Below are positions 10,095 to 21,849 of a DNA stretch of 64,000 bases, piece by piece (position 1 is the stretch's first letter; each line of letters begins with the position of its first letter). A program made the translations under genes and the position numbers. This stretch comes from Thinopyrum elongatum (lineage: Eukaryota; Streptophyta; Magnoliopsida; Poales; Poaceae). The stretch covers positions 534,039,479 through 534,103,478 of the forward strand of contig CM022297.1 in NCBI GenBank assembly GCA_011799875.1. The letters run 5' to 3'. The notes beneath the pieces were generated by a model that saw only the letters and a list, made by a program, of their open reading frames with translations, searched no databases and had not been told where the DNA came from.

Positions 10095-11310
10095 GACAAT
10101 ATGCCCTAAAGAAAATAATAAAGTTTTTTTTATTTCCATGTTTATGATAATGTTTATATTTTCGTGCTATAATTGCAATAGTTCTTGAATGTTAGATTTA
10201 GAGAAAAAGTTAGTTGCATGTGTGGAAACATAAACACCAAGTAGCTCCCTAATTTCGTCTCTAAGACTAGCTCATATGTTGCATGGTAATCATGTTTTCT
10301 AGATTACATGGCATTGTTAAAGTAACAAAGATGCCATAATGAGAGTACATTGTTAGCAGGACAATGTTGTTGGAAAGACCCAACTAATGATATACTACGA
10401 GATCATATCGTCACTCTATTATTAGTATAATCATATCAAGTGTTAGGATATACTCACGTCTTTAGACCATGAGAATGTCGCATACCTTCATGTCGGCCAG
10501 TTACTCTGGGGTTGTCAAACGTTACCTGTAACTGGGTAATTATGATGGAACTTTCAGGTATATCGGAAAAGCATGTCTAGGGACTCGATAGTTCAAGACT
10601 GTGAGTTGCTCCTTTGATGATGGAGAGATACTCTCTGGGCATCTCTATATTACGGTATCCATCATCATCTGGCCAGCCACAACATGATATAATCACGAGG
10701 ATACCGGAATACGAAAACGAGAAAAGAGAACAAAACCGGTAAGGAGAATAACTTGCAGCTATTGTGATTGAGTTATTGTTTCATAAGGATACCTTGGGTT
10801 TTGTTATATGTATCACGAAGCAAAAGTAATTGTGTACACAAACAAAAATTGCGCTCAATAAATATATTCATGTGCATCTCGGAATCAATATGGGTGTCCA
10901 GATCCCGCTATTGGTTATTGACCAAAAGGTGTTCCGGGTCATGTCTGCATATTACCGAATCTGCAGGGCCACACGCTTAACGATCATCAATTTGTTGAGT
11001 ACTAAGAGGTGTTAAGGGTACGAGAGAAATGCAGCGGAAATGCTCCAGAGATATCAAAGGAGTTTCGGAGCAAACCGAAAGTGTTCCAGCAATACCAAGA
11101 AGGTCCCGAAGTACCCTGGAAGGCACTGGAAGGTCCAAAAAGGTCCCGGGAGACCCTAGTGGGCTTCCCCCCTTAGGTGGCCCAAGGGGTGGCAGCCATT
11201 TAGGTTGAAAGGGCCACATAGGGCTGCGACACACACCACCCTTCCTTGGAGGGCATGCTAGGGTGGGGTGCCCAGGTTTTGAGCGGGGAGGGGGGGGGGG
11301 GGCTTCCCTT
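10095..11310 (+). mobile_element. Degenerate copia LTR remnant (Angela/BARE-like)
   Basis: The left part reads AATATGCCCTAAAGAAAATAATAAAG and the middle contains TAGACCATGAGAATG, GTAACTGGGTAATTATGATGG and CAGATCCCGCTATTGGTTATTGACC in the order typical of Angela/BARE copia LTRs of Triticeae. No internal copia gene follows, so it is a solo LTR or fragment. Boundaries are approximate, because decay hides the TG and CA ends and no target duplication was found. A 13-base G run lies at 11290-11302. Confidence 0.6.
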
Positions 11311-11480
11311 TGGTGCGTTGGCCCTAGGGGAACGAGAAGAAATCCTTGTGACACGGACGTCACCGAGGCGATTGAGAAGCTCATAGAGAAGCATTCCACA
11401 ACCTTGCAGCAATCACTGCTGCACTCACCGCCCACGCACACCGGGGACACAAGTGCGCATGAGAACAACAAAGACAAGTA

Positions 11481-11560
11481 CTCTCTCCGTCACACAATAT
11501 AAGGCGTTTTTGCAAACTAAGAGAGTTTGCAAAAACATCTTATAATATGGACGGAAGGAG
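11481..11560. mobile_element. Stowaway MITE (80 bp)
   Basis: It starts CTCTCTCCGTCACACAATAT, ends GACGGAAGGAG, and is flanked by TA (11479-11480, 11561-11562), as expected for Tc1/mariner-type Stowaway elements. The middle is a near-palindrome around TTGCAAACT, so the whole element folds back. Confidence 0.85.
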
Positions 11561-11562
11561 TA

Positions 11563-12036
11563 CGTACACTCCAGCCACCCATGCTCAGCAGTGGCAACAC
11601 TCTAGCCAGCCAAAACGAGTACGTGGACCACCTAACAAACAGAAGGAAACAACATTCTTCAAGCAGGAGCACTAATACAAAACGAAAAAAAAGATTTAAG
11701 CTGCGAGATACCGCAAAATCTTGTGGAAACTGATTCCTTACAGCCAGATGTAGACATCCGCATCCTCAGTTGCATCGCGCGAGAGACACGCATCCAGTGG
11801 GGCCACCTACCGCTTATCTCCCTTTTCCTATCTCTAACCGAAGCACGTCATCCACTCGTTCTTTATCCAAATCGTTGTCTCGTCTCCCTCTCTCTCCTTC
11901 TGCATCTCGCCGGAGAAACGGCTCCATAGCTGCTGCCAGACATGGGGGTCGGCAGAGATGCGAGCCCGCAACAGCTGCTGCGAGCTAGTGCTGCAAAGGG
12001 GTTGCCGGTGCTACGAGTCTGCCAACGGCTACAGCT
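11563..12036. other. Unassigned stretch
   Basis: Between the Stowaway and the next LTR. CT-rich patches occur near 11890-11920 and there is a short GC-rich end. No gene motif or transposon end is recognisable. Confidence 0.3.
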
Positions 12037-13567
12037 TGATACGTCTCCAACGTATCTATAATTTTTGATTGTTTCATGCTGTTATATTATCATTCTTGGA
12101 TGTTTACAATCATTTTATATCATTTTTTGGTACTAACCTATTGACATAGTGCCCAGTGCCAGTTGTTGTTTTCTGCATGATTTTTACATCGCAGGAAATC
12201 AATACCAAACGGAGTCCAAACGCAGCGAAACTTTTTGTGGATTTTTTTGAATCAGAAGACATCCAGTGGGCCGGAGAAGCACTTGGGGGGTGCTCCGAGG
12301 GGAGCACAACCTCCAGGCGCGCCCAGGTGGGTTGTGCCCACCTCGGGGGCCTCCCGCACCGCCTCTTTGCTTTATAAATACCCCAATGTTCCAGAAACCC
12401 TAGGGGAGTCGACGAAAATCAATTCCAGCCGCCGCAAGTTCCAGATCCAATCTAGACACCATCACGGAGGGGTTCGTCATCCTCATTGGTGCCTCTCCGA
12501 TGATGTGTGAGTAGTTCATTGTAGACCTTCGGGTCCGTAGTTAGTAGCTAGATGGCTTTCTCTCCCTCGTTTGATTCTCAATACAATGGTCTCTTGGAGA
12601 TCCATATGATGTAACTCTTTTTTGCGGTGTGATTGTTGGGATCCGATGAACTTTGAGTTTATGATCAGATCTATCTTTTTATCCATGAAAGTTATTTAAG
12701 TCTTCTTTGATCTTTTATACGCATGATTGCTTATAGCCTCGTATTTCTTCTCCGATATTTGGGTTTTGTTTGGCCAACTTGATCTATTTATCTTGCAATG
12801 GGAAGAGGTGCTTTGTGATGGGTTCGATCTTACGGTGCTTGATCCCAGTGACAGAAACGGAAACGACACGTATGTATCGTTGCCATTAAGGATAACAAGA
12901 TGGGGTCTATTTCTACATAAATAGATCTCGTCTACATCATGTCATCGTTCTTATTGCATTACTCCGTTTCTCCATGAACTTAATACACTAGATGCATGCT
13001 GGATAGCGGTCGATGTGTGGAGTAATAGTAGTAGATGCAGGCAGGAGTCGGTCTACTAATCTTGGACGTGATGCCTATATAATGATCATTGCCTGGATAT
13101 CGTCATGAGTATTTGAAGTTCTATCAATTGCCCAACAGTAATTTGTTTCCACCGTTTGCTATTTTTCTCGAGAGAAGCCACTAGCGAAAACTACGGCCCC
13201 CGGGTCTCTTCTTTAATATATTTGCCTTCAAGATCTATTTTGCTATTCGCTCTTTTATTTGTTTGCAACTTTTATTTTCAGATCTATTTATCCAAAAACT
13301 CAAAAATACCTCGCTGAATTTTATTTGCATCTTCCAATCTACTACAATTTTATCTATCTCGTTACCCGAAAGGGATTGACAACCCCTTTAACACGTCGGG
13401 TTGCAAGTATTTGTTCTTTGTGTGCAGGAGCTGTTTACGTGGTGTTGCGTGGTTCTCCTACTGGTTCGATAACCTTGGTCTCATCACTGAGGGAAATACC
13501 TACCGTCACTGTGCTGCATCATCCCTCCCTCTCTGGGAAAAAACCGACGTAGTTCTAGCAGACATCA
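12037..13567 (+). repeat. 5' LTR of a gypsy-like element (Sabrina/WHAM type)
   Basis: It starts TGATACGTCTCCAACGTATC, a familiar LTR start in wheat and barley, and ends near GACATCA at 13567, directly before a primer binding site. A TATA-like TTTATAAATA at 12370-12380 may be the LTR promoter. Length is about 1531 bp. No matching 3' LTR is in the window, so the element is truncated or rearranged. The family name is from memory of such starts and is tentative. Confidence 0.65.
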
Positions 13568-13578
13568 AGTGGAGTTTC

Positions 13579-13596
13579 TGGCGCCGTTGCCGGGGA
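13579..13596 (+). promoter_or_regulatory. Primer binding site of gypsy-like element
   Basis: TGGCGCCGTTGCCGGGGA lies about 12 bp after the LTR end. This type of sequence follows the LTR in many Triticeae gypsy elements and anneals the tRNA primer for minus-strand DNA synthesis. The exact tRNA was not determined. Confidence 0.6.
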
Positions 13597-13785
13597 GACA
13601 TCATCAACATCAACCAGGTTCCTAATCACAAATCTCATCTCCTTGCAATTTACATTATTTGCCATTTGCCTCTCGTTTTCCTCTCCCCCACTTCACAAAA
13701 ATTTACCGTTTTATTCGCCCTCTTTTTTCGTTCGCCGTTTTCTCGTCAGATCTGTTTTTGAGTGCAATCTTGTTGCGAAGTCACC

Positions 13786-14973
13786 ATGACTCAAGAGAAC
13801 ACCAAGTTGTGTGATTTCTCAAATACCAACAACAAAGATTTTATTAGCACTCCGATTGCTCCTCCCGCCACTAGTGCGGAGACTTGTGATATTAATACTG
13901 CTTTGTTGAATCTTGTTATGAAAGATCAGTTTTCTGGTACTCCTAATGAGGATGCCGCGTCCCATCTTAACACATTCGTGGAATTATGCGATATGCAAAA
14001 GAAAAAAGATGTGGACAATGATGTTGTGAAGTTGAAATTATTTCCGTTTTCTTTGCGAGATCACGCAAAAATTTGGTTTTCCTCTTTGCCTCGCAATAGT
14101 ATCGATTCTTGGAATAAGTGCAAGGATGCTTTTATTACTAAGTTTTTTCCGCCCACGAAAATCATTTCCCTTAGAACCCAGATCATGAATTTCAAGCAAC
14201 TTGAGCATGAGCATGTTGCACAATCTTGGGAAAGGATGAAAATGATGCTAAGGAATTGCCCAACTCATGGGTTAAATCTTTGGATGATCATACAAATTTT
14301 TTATGCGGGATTGAATTTGGTTTCTCGTAATCTTTTAGATTCCGCCGCGGGGGGTACTTTTATGAAAATTACTTTGGGTGAAGCTACTAAATTGCTAGAT
14401 AACATCATGGCAAATTATTCACAATGGCATACCGAAAGGGCTCCTACTAGTAAAAAAGTTAATTCGGTAGAAGAAATAAATTCTTTGAGTGAAAAAGTTG
14501 ATGCTCTTATGAAGATGGTTGCTAATAAAAATTCTCCTATTGATTTTAATGATATGCCTTTGTCCACTTTGATTGAGCAAAATAGTGATGCCATAGATGT
14601 GAATTTTATTTCGCGAAACAACTTTAATAACAACGCTTATAGAGGTAATTTTAATCCTAGGCCTTTTCCTAGTAATTCCTCTAATAATTATGGTAATTCC
14701 TATGGTAATCCTTCTTATAATAATAATAGGAACACCTCTGATCTTGAGAATAATATTAAAGAATTTATCAATACTCAAAAAGTTTTCAATGCTACAATCG
14801 AAGAAAAGCTGAATAAGATTGATGATATATCTAGAAGTATTGATAGAATTTCTCATTATGTGGAAAATCTCAAGATGAAAATTTTTGTGCCTAAGGTTGA
14901 GGAATCTATTAAAGCTCTTTATGTTTCTATGGATGAAAGTAAGAAAAGAACCGCTATGCTTAGAGCTAGATGA
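13786..14973 (+). CDS. gag: Retrotransposon gag polyprotein (395 residues)
   Basis: Capsid-like protein of the gypsy-like element. The frame extends upstream, but the first ATG in it is at 13786 in a good context (caccATGa). A retrotrans_gag domain covers about residues 60-200, with the typical FPFSLRDHAKIWFSSLP and SWNKCKDAFITKFFPP blocks. The middle (about 280-320) is Asn-rich, and the C-terminal part is coiled-coil like. No CCHC zinc knuckle is seen. The frame ends at TGA (14971-14973), and related coding sequence continues in frame after it, so this may be a premature stop. Codon use is AT-rich, unlike the transporter. Confidence 0.75.
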   Translation: MTQENTKLCDFSNTNNKDFISTPIAPPATSAETCDINTALLNLVMKDQFSGTPNEDAASHLNTFVELCDMQKKKDVDNDVVKLKLFPFSLRDHAKIWFSSLPRNSIDSWNKCKDAFITKFFPPTKIISLRTQIMNFKQLEHEHVAQSWERMKMMLRNCPTHGLNLWMIIQIFYAGLNLVSRNLLDSAAGGTFMKITLGEATKLLDNIMANYSQWHTERAPTSKKVNSVEEINSLSEKVDALMKMVANKNSPIDFNDMPLSTLIEQNSDAIDVNFISRNNFNNNAYRGNFNPRPFPSNSSNNYGNSYGNPSYNNNRNTSDLENNIKEFINTQKVFNATIEEKLNKIDDISRSIDRISHYVENLKMKIFVPKVEESIKALYVSMDESKKRTAMLRAR

Positions 14974-15790
14974 GAATTTTTAGAAAAAGCGTTTTCTAGT
15001 GATTGCTTTCATAAAAGTGATGAAGATCTTAAAATGATTGGTATTTCTTCTATTGATTCCTTGTTTAGTTAAATTAAGATTGATGATAAAGGGACTGGAG
15101 AAGAGTCAACTTTAGCTAGAAGCCGTCCCAAGAATTTGGAGGGTGAAAATCTTGTTGAAATTTTTGATAAAAGGGGGTTTGAAGAGGTCAAGACTTTAAC
15201 TAGTGATGTGCCCACTATTTTGGATTACAAAGACTTTAATTATGATAGTTGCTCTTTGGTTGATTGTATTTCTTTATTGCAATCCATGATAAATTCACCC
15301 CATGCCTTTGAACAAAATAAAACTTTTACTAAACATATTGTTGATGATATGATGAAAGCTTTTGAAGAAAAGTTGGAATTAGAAGTTTCAATTCCTAGAA
15401 AACTACATGATGAATGGGAACCTACTATCAAAGTCAAGATTAAAAATTATGAGTGTTTTGCTTATGTGACTTGGGTGCTATTGTTTCTACAATTCCTAAA
15501 TCTTTGTGTGATGTGCTTGGTCTTACCGATATTGAAGATTGCTCTTTAAATTTGCACTTGGCGGATTCTACTATTAAAAAGCCTATGGGAAGAATTAATG
15601 ATGTTCTTATTCTTGCAAATAGGAATTATGTGCCCATAGATTTTATTGCTCTTGATATTGATTGCAATCCGTCTTCCCAATTATTCTTGGTAGACCATTT
15701 TTACGTACTATTGGTGCCGTGATTGATATGAAAGAAGGCAATATTAAATTTCAATTTCCACTAAGGAAGGGTATGGAGCACCTTGAAATT
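14974..15790 (+). pseudogene. Gag-pol continuation with protease remains
   Basis: After the gag stop the same coding sequence continues with further stops (for example near 15070) and a frameshift near 15460. Around 15465-15560 it reads CDLGAIVSTIPKSLCDVLG, matching the retroviral-type aspartic protease of gypsy elements, where the active site is usually DLGASVS. No reverse transcriptase or integrase follows; unrelated repeat sequence begins after about 15800. The pol region is therefore lost in this copy. Confidence 0.65.
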
Positions 15791-15799
15791 TAGTGAGGG

Positions 15800-18391
15800 A
15801 TCATCTTATAATGCTACCGCCGTACTAAGCAAAATAAGATGCATAAAAGATAAACATCACATGCAATCAAAATATGTGACATGATATGGCCATCATCATC
15901 TTGTGCCTTTGATCTCCATCTCCAAAGCACTGTCATGATCTCCATCGTCACCGGCTTGACACCTTGATCTCCATCGTAGCGTCGTTGTCGTCTCGCCAAC
16001 TATTGCTTCTATGACTATCGCTACCGCATAGTGATAAAGTAAAACAATTACATGGCGATTGCATTTCATCGGAACCTCCTATGTAGGAGAACTCGTAACT
16101 CCGAGCCCGATTCCGGTAGATGAATAGTGCACACACACCGATAATTAAATCCCAGAATAATTCTAAAATAACTAAAAATGACTTAGATGCATATTTAGGC
16201 ACCTCTGCACTGCATCGTAGCATAGCACGCATTGTGTGGCATATGTTTGCATATTGTTTACCTGTTTCTTCCCCCTCTTTCTTCTCGGTAGACCCCGACG
16301 CAGACGTAACTCCCGAGGCAGACGTAGCTCCGGAGTACGACTACGTCCCCGACGACTCTGTTGACGACCAGCCTCTTGCCCCAGAGCAGACAGGCAAGCA
16401 CCCCCATTTTGAGCATGCCTATATCGCCTATTCTCTTCTTTCTATTGCTTGCATTAGAATTGCTACTGCTACCGTTTTCCTATATCTGCTGCATAGCCTG
16501 TTTATTGTAACCTGCCTTGCTACCTTGCTGGTTATCCTAGACTGTTTAGAATAGGCTGGGTAGAGACACGACAGAGACCCCCACTTGATCCCGACTGCCC
16601 TGCTGGATATCAGAAGACCCGATCATCGGGATTGAAGACCAGACCCTGACACGGCACATCACTTCCCCCCTTAGTTGCCGACACTACTGGGTTACCGTCG
16701 AGTGCCGAGGGTGATACCTCGTCAGCACTGCTGATGTTAACCTTGTAGGTTAGTTACTCGGACGTGGTAAGCGAGGGTGATTCCTACTACACCACCTCCG
16801 ATACCGACATCGTCGTGCAACCCCTCAGATGTGAACCTCGAGGGTGATTCCTCATCCGTTCACCCTGATGATAACATCAGTGGGAATTCCATCGAGGGTG
16901 ATTCCTCAGGGTTCCCTTGGTGTCAGCCACACAGGTACAGTTGTTGATGTGACTTGCATTAAACCATGTTACTAAAGACGGGTCGGGCCTGAGGGGTACC
17001 CGCGCGAGCATAATGCGAAGTGATGTGGACTCGGGTGTACCTGGAGGGTACCCGAGAGTTGAACACGAGGCGTGGCCGGGTATTCCTTGCCCTTGCCGCA
17101 AGTTCTCGAGACGGGGCGACGGGGTCACATCTTTCGTGAGTCTCTGCTTGTTACCGCGCGATCCTAAACCACTAAACGGTTTGGATATTTGATCCGAGGG
17201 GCCTCTGGCCCGATAGCACTAACCATCACGTGGGCATAGTATGGGCGTTCTGCGTCGTATACATCAGCCAAAGCTCTATTGACGTCAGCGAGGAGCGGCC
17301 CGTTTTGGATTGGACTGGGAACGCAACTGCGCTTGTATAAGGGGTTGCTAGGTCTGCTTCCGAAACGTCCTCGCAACGTGCAGGGTTCCCGGGGCGAAGG
17401 CCCAAGACCCCAGGGGGCATAGGTTAGTCCGGCGTGCTGACCTCTCTTTAGAGCCTAGGTCGGGTTGCGGCGTGTTGCTTAGCCGAGGCCGGGCATGACC
17501 CAGTAAAGTGTGTCCGGCCGGAGTTAAGCGAGCGTGGTGGGTAAGTTGGTGCACCCCTGCAGGGAAGAAACTTCTATCGATAGCCTGCCCTACGGTAACG
17601 GACACTCGGAGTTGTATCCCGATCGGTACAACTAGAACTTGAGATGAGAACTGGATAGTACGGCTCTGGGATTGCTTTCTCATAGGGAGTCGAGAAAGGA
17701 TCTCAGGTCGAGGTTGATGATATTACTACAACTACTTTACTTTATGTATTCTGCTCTCTTCTTATGCTGCAATACTGCAGAAGATGCTGAAGATGCTAGT
17801 CTTCGATAGGACTAGGCTTTCCCCCCTCTATTCTGGCATTTCTGCAGCCCAGTCCACATATACAGCCATTCCCTTGACAATGTTGCATATGTAGTATAGA
17901 TCCTTGCTTGCTGAGTACTTCGGATGAGTACTCACGTTTGCTTTACTTTCTTTTTCTCCCAATTACCACTTGATGCCACCAGACGACGGAGCCCCTGAGC
18001 CAGCTGCCCCAGTCGTCGACCACGGTTACTACTACTACCCGGCCGGCGACTACTACTACTACGAGGAGCCGGCTGACGACCAGGAGTAGGATTGGAGGGC
18101 CCAGGGCAGGAGGCCTACGCCTTTCGATCGTAGCTTTTATTTTACCCCGCCTCTGTGAAGGCTTATCTCTCTCTGTAATATATCTGTACCCAGATATCTA
18201 ATGCTTCCGCTGACGCTTGCATGCCATAGAGCTATGTATTCGAGCCCTCGAGGCCCTGGCTTGTAATATAAAGCTTGTATGACTTTATTTATGTTTTAGA
18301 GTTGTGTTGTGATATCTTCAAGTGAGTCCTTAGGCTTGATCGTGTGCATTTGCGTGTATGGTTAGTGCACGATTAAGCCGGGGTCGTCACA
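15800..18391 (+). mobile_element. Old LTR-retrotransposon debris ending in a TCGTCACA terminus
   Basis: Low coding density with repeated GAGGGTGATTCCTC phrases (16700-16910) and a short acidic/Tyr-rich frame near 17985-18090 (YYYY and DYYYY motifs). It ends in GGGGTCGTCACA at 18391, which looks like the CA end of an LTR whose TGTGACGACC start lies outside the window. No gag, RT or integrase was recognised. Likely the 3' part of a non-autonomous LTR element, with boundaries uncertain. Confidence 0.4.
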
Positions 18392-18402
18392 GAACAGTTT
18401 TC

Positions 18403-19389
18403 CGAAATCACTAATTAAGGAGTACTCCTTGCGGAGATCACTCCAACTCTTTCAGGTTGCGACAAGTGGCGCGCTGCATGTGCGCCACTTGTTACAACCT
18501 GGGAGTTTTCTCTTTTTTCGTAGATCTGTTTATTCAAAACCTTTTATCTTTTAAACCGTGCGTCCAAATCTCGAACCGCTTTCGCCGTTGGATTCCACGC
18601 GTCGAGATCTTCAAAACTAGATCTCATGTTGATAGATTTTGACGAACTTTTTTTCACGAAAAAAACCGGACAAAAAAAACCGGATGAAAAAACCGAACCG
18701 GGAGCATGGGTTTTCCCTTTCTGAAAGAGGCACGGCCGTGCCTCTGACGAAATCACAACCATGCCTCTCGCGGAAGCAAAACCGTGCCTCTCGCGAAAGA
18801 AAAAAAAACAGAAAATGCGTTTTTTTTTTCGTTTCTGAGGAGACACGGCCGTGACTCTCGCGAAAGCACAACCGTGCCTCTCACAGAAGCAAAACCGTGC
18901 CTCTCACGAAAGAGAAAAAAAAACAGAAAACGTGGTTTTTTTCGTTTCCAAGAGGCACGGCCGTGACTCTCGCGAAAGCAGAACCATGCCTCTCGCGGAA
19001 TCAAAACCGTGCCTCTCGCGAAAGGAAAAAAACAGAAAATGCATTTTTTTTCCGTTTCCAAGAGGCACGGCCGTGCCTCTCGCGAAAGCACAACCGTGCC
19101 TCTCGCGAAAACAAAACCGTGACTATCACAAAAAAAATGCGTTTTTTTGTGCAAAAAATGTTTAAATTTTTTTTTGTCAAAAAACTAGGAAAGACCGGTG
19201 GAAAACCAAAACGTCAAAATAAACCCGGAAAAAACCGTTTAAAAAGCCAAAAAGGCGTGCGGAAAAATAAAAAAACAAAATCCGGAGGGAGCGCCCAGAA
19301 CGCGACACGTGGCGAATGGCTGAGAACGCGCCAAGTGGCGCTGATCGTTGCGAGGCTCCCGAAGGAGCGCTCGTTAATTAGTTGCTCCC
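18403..19389. mobile_element. Mutator-like element, non-autonomous, 9-bp duplication
   Basis: A 987-bp element flanked by a perfect 9-bp duplication, ACAGTTTTC (18394-18402 and 19390-19398). The left end CGAAATCACTAATTAAGGAG and the reverse of the right end, GGGAGCAACTAATTAACGAG, are degenerate inverted repeats, with CTCCTT following in both. There is no transposase. The interior is dominated by a 112-bp tandem repeat (18727-19146). Confidence 0.8.
18727..19146 (+). repeat. About 112-bp tandem repeat, 3.7 copies
   Basis: Units start at 18727, 18840, 18952 and 19062 with GAGGCACGGCCGTG or a close variant. Each holds three shorter subrepeats of the type ACCGTGCCTCTCGCGAAAG, then an A-rich and a T-rich run. 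Frames through it are repeat artefacts. Confidence 0.9.
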
Positions 19390-19398
19390 ACAGTTTTC

Positions 19399-19969
19399 TT
19401 TACGTACCGATTCGTTTTCCTTACGAGCGTGGAGCTAACCGTTTTCTTTAGCGGTGGCAGTTCTGCCGTAATATCATCGAACTTCATCTTTTCGTTTTTG
19501 TGGAGCTGGGCCGACCTCGCTCCAGATATTTTTTTACGGGAAAGCTTACTTTATTAATCAAAGGATGGATATATCGCTCCAGATTTTAACACTGTGATAG
19601 ATCACAGCTTCTCGGGGCTAAATTGTTCGGCTCGGCTTCGCTCCAGAATTTTGGGAAGCTAGGAGCGGGAGGAGATCAGAACAGGCCCTAAGTTAACAAA
19701 ACCTACGGAGGAGAAGAAGTTGGAGGAATAATTATTTTCTCTTTTCAGTTTACGTTTTATTATTCAAAAAATGATAAAATTAGAAAAAAAATATTTAAAA
19801 TATTTTGAGATAATTTAAAAAGGTTCTGATTTAGAAAGTGTTTGAATTTGAAAAATATTCAGATTTGAATAAAGTTCGTGTGCTCGCGTGGCGCTGGGCC
19901 AGGCTCATAAAGGCCGACGCTTGAGCTACGCGAGGAACCAATCATAGCGTCATGCGAGGAATAGGGGCA
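19399..19969. other. Unassigned stretch between two Mutator-like elements
   Basis: Contains CGCTCCAGA phrases at about 19520, 19577 and 19640 and AACAGGCCCTAAG near 19681, which hint at an old decayed hAT- or MITE-type element. No clean termini or coding region were found. Confidence 0.3.
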
Positions 19970-20099
19970 CCCGGCAGCGGGAGCTCCTATACGCCGCATT
20001 TTGTGGCGAATAGCTCACGCGACGCACAGGGGGCGCGCGACTGGGCCGGCCCATTCGCTGTCTCGCGCGGAACGTAAAATTCGCAAGAAACAAGATCAG

Positions 20100-20175
20100 G
20101 CTACTGCTAGGAATCGAACCCATGACCTGCTTCTTACGCGCGCGACGGGCTAGCCACCAGGTCAGGCGAGCTACT
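20100..20175 (-). other. tRNA-like segment inside a Mutator-like element
   Basis: On the minus strand, GTAGCTCGCCTGACCTGG (20157-20174) resembles a pol III A box, and GGTTCGATTCC (20110-20120) is a perfect B box. The 37-base spacing fits a tRNA gene or tRNA-derived SINE. The acceptor stem could not be paired cleanly, so it is not called a functional tRNA. Confidence 0.45.
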
Positions 20176-20279
20176 CGGCAAAATTGGCAGCACCACGCTT
20201 AAAGGAAACTGCCAGCAGCGGCAAAAAATAAAAACCAGTTCTCCAGATTCCAAAAAATAAAACTTGCAAGATTTTTTTT

Positions 20280-21640
20280 TGGAACACAAACATTATTAGG
20301 GAACTTGAAATTTTTACAAACAAATAGGAACGAAATATTTCATGCAGGACTTTTTTTGAAATTACGAACTACTTTTCATAAATGCAAAACATATTTTAAA
20401 AAACAATGACGAAAATTGAAAAACTGAACATTTTTCAAAATTAAACAATTTTACAGAAACTCAATCATTTCTTGACTTCACGAATTAATTTTGAAAGCCG
20501 AACATTTTTTTAATTTGTGAACAAAATTTGAGAATTATAGCACTTTTAGAATATGTGAACAATTTTGGAAAACAGGAACATTTTTTAAAATTCTCATTTT
20601 TTTTAATTTCTGAACAAAAATTAAACAATGTAGAATTGTTTTGAATTGGTGTACAAATTTTGAAACATGAAAACTAATATTTTTTGAATTTTCAAAATTT
20701 TGCAATATGGAATGAATTTTTGAAATCCCATAACATTTTTGGTTTTGAGAAAAAAATGTGGAAACATAAACATTTTTTGAAATTCCCAAACATTTTTAAT
20801 TGACAAACAAAATTTAAACAGGTGAACAATTTTTGAATTAGCGAAAAAAATCAGGAAACATGAACAATTTTTAAAATTCCAATAAACTTTTGAATTAGTG
20901 AACAAAAAATTAAATAGGTGAACAATTTTTGAATTTAGGAACAAAATTTGAAAATTAAGCATTTTTAGAATATGGAACAATTTTGAAAAACAGGAACATT
21001 TTTCAAATTTCCATTTTTTAATTTGGGAACAAAAACTAAACATGCAATACTTTTTTTGAATTTGTGAACAAATTTTGAAATCTGAACATTTTTTAATATG
21101 TGAACAAATTTTGAAAACAACATATATTTTTGGAATTCGCAAAATGGAAAGAATTATTAAAATTCCGGAACCTTTTTCAATTTGTCATTATTCTTAACTA
21201 GGAACAAATTTTTTTTTTGAAATTCCCAAAACATATTTGAATTTGTGAACAACAATTAAACATGTGAACACTTTTGGAATTTATAAACAAATTTTTTAAA
21301 ATGGGAACTTTTGTGAAAACGAATTTTTTTGGTTTGTGCACAAAATTTTAAAAGGTGAACATTTTTTGAATGTCCGAACATTTTCTGGAACGAAGCAAAC
21401 AAATTTTGAAATTTTGTTTTCCTTCGGAATTTATGAACAAAGTTTGAAAACTCGAACATTTTCTATAAACTGAACAAAATTTGAAAATTCGAATATTTTT
21501 GAAAAATAAAATTTGAGAAAGAGAATGAAAAGGAAAAAAAAGAAAACAAAAAAACAAAAAAATGTAAAGTAAACAATTAGAAAAAGGAATAAAGGAGAGA
21601 AAAGGAAAAGAAGAAACAGGGGAAAAAAAGAAAAGAGAAG
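20280..21640. repeat. AT-rich degenerate short-unit repeat
   Basis: Dozens of imperfect copies of a roughly 20-35 bp motif around GAACATTTTTTGAAATT and GTGAACAAATTTTG. This is simple internal filler of the surrounding Mutator-like element; long frames on the minus strand here are artefacts of the repeat. Confidence 0.75.
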
Positions 21641-21849
21641 CAGAATAGAAAAAAATCCGGTTTAGGAACCTTCTAGAAGTTTCCCAAAACCGTAAAAAAA
21701 CCAGCTGGGAACTTCGAGAAGGTTCCCAAAACCGGAACGCTGAAACCACTTAAACGGGCCGGCCCAAATCCGAACGATCCCTCGATTGCCTGTGCGAAAC
21801 AGCGACATCTTGCCGCAGCGAGCGGCGAATAGGTTTTTCCCCCGGCAGC

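Larger units (their letters stand above)
19979..21840. mobile_element. Mutator-like element, non-autonomous, 9-bp duplication
   Basis: 1862 bp, flanked by the perfect 9-mer CCCGGCAGC (19970-19978, 21841-21849). The left end is GGGAGCTCCTATACGCCGC and the right end in reverse is GGAAAAACCTATTCGCCGC. The similarity continues for about 80 bp to a shared GGGCCGGCCC. The interior from about 20280 to 21640 is AT-rich and monotonous, built of degenerate units like GAACATTTTTGAAATT. There is no transposase. A tRNA-like segment sits near the left end (20100-20175, minus). Confidence 0.82.

Noticed and set aside
18617..19451. Several frames of 70-184 codons on both strands
   Set aside because: They run through the 112-bp tandem repeat and its A/T tracts, and the repeating peptides have no motif.
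20535..21459. Minus-strand frames with Phe/Lys/Ser-rich repeats
   Set aside because: They come from the AT-rich short-unit repeat inside the Mutator-like element.
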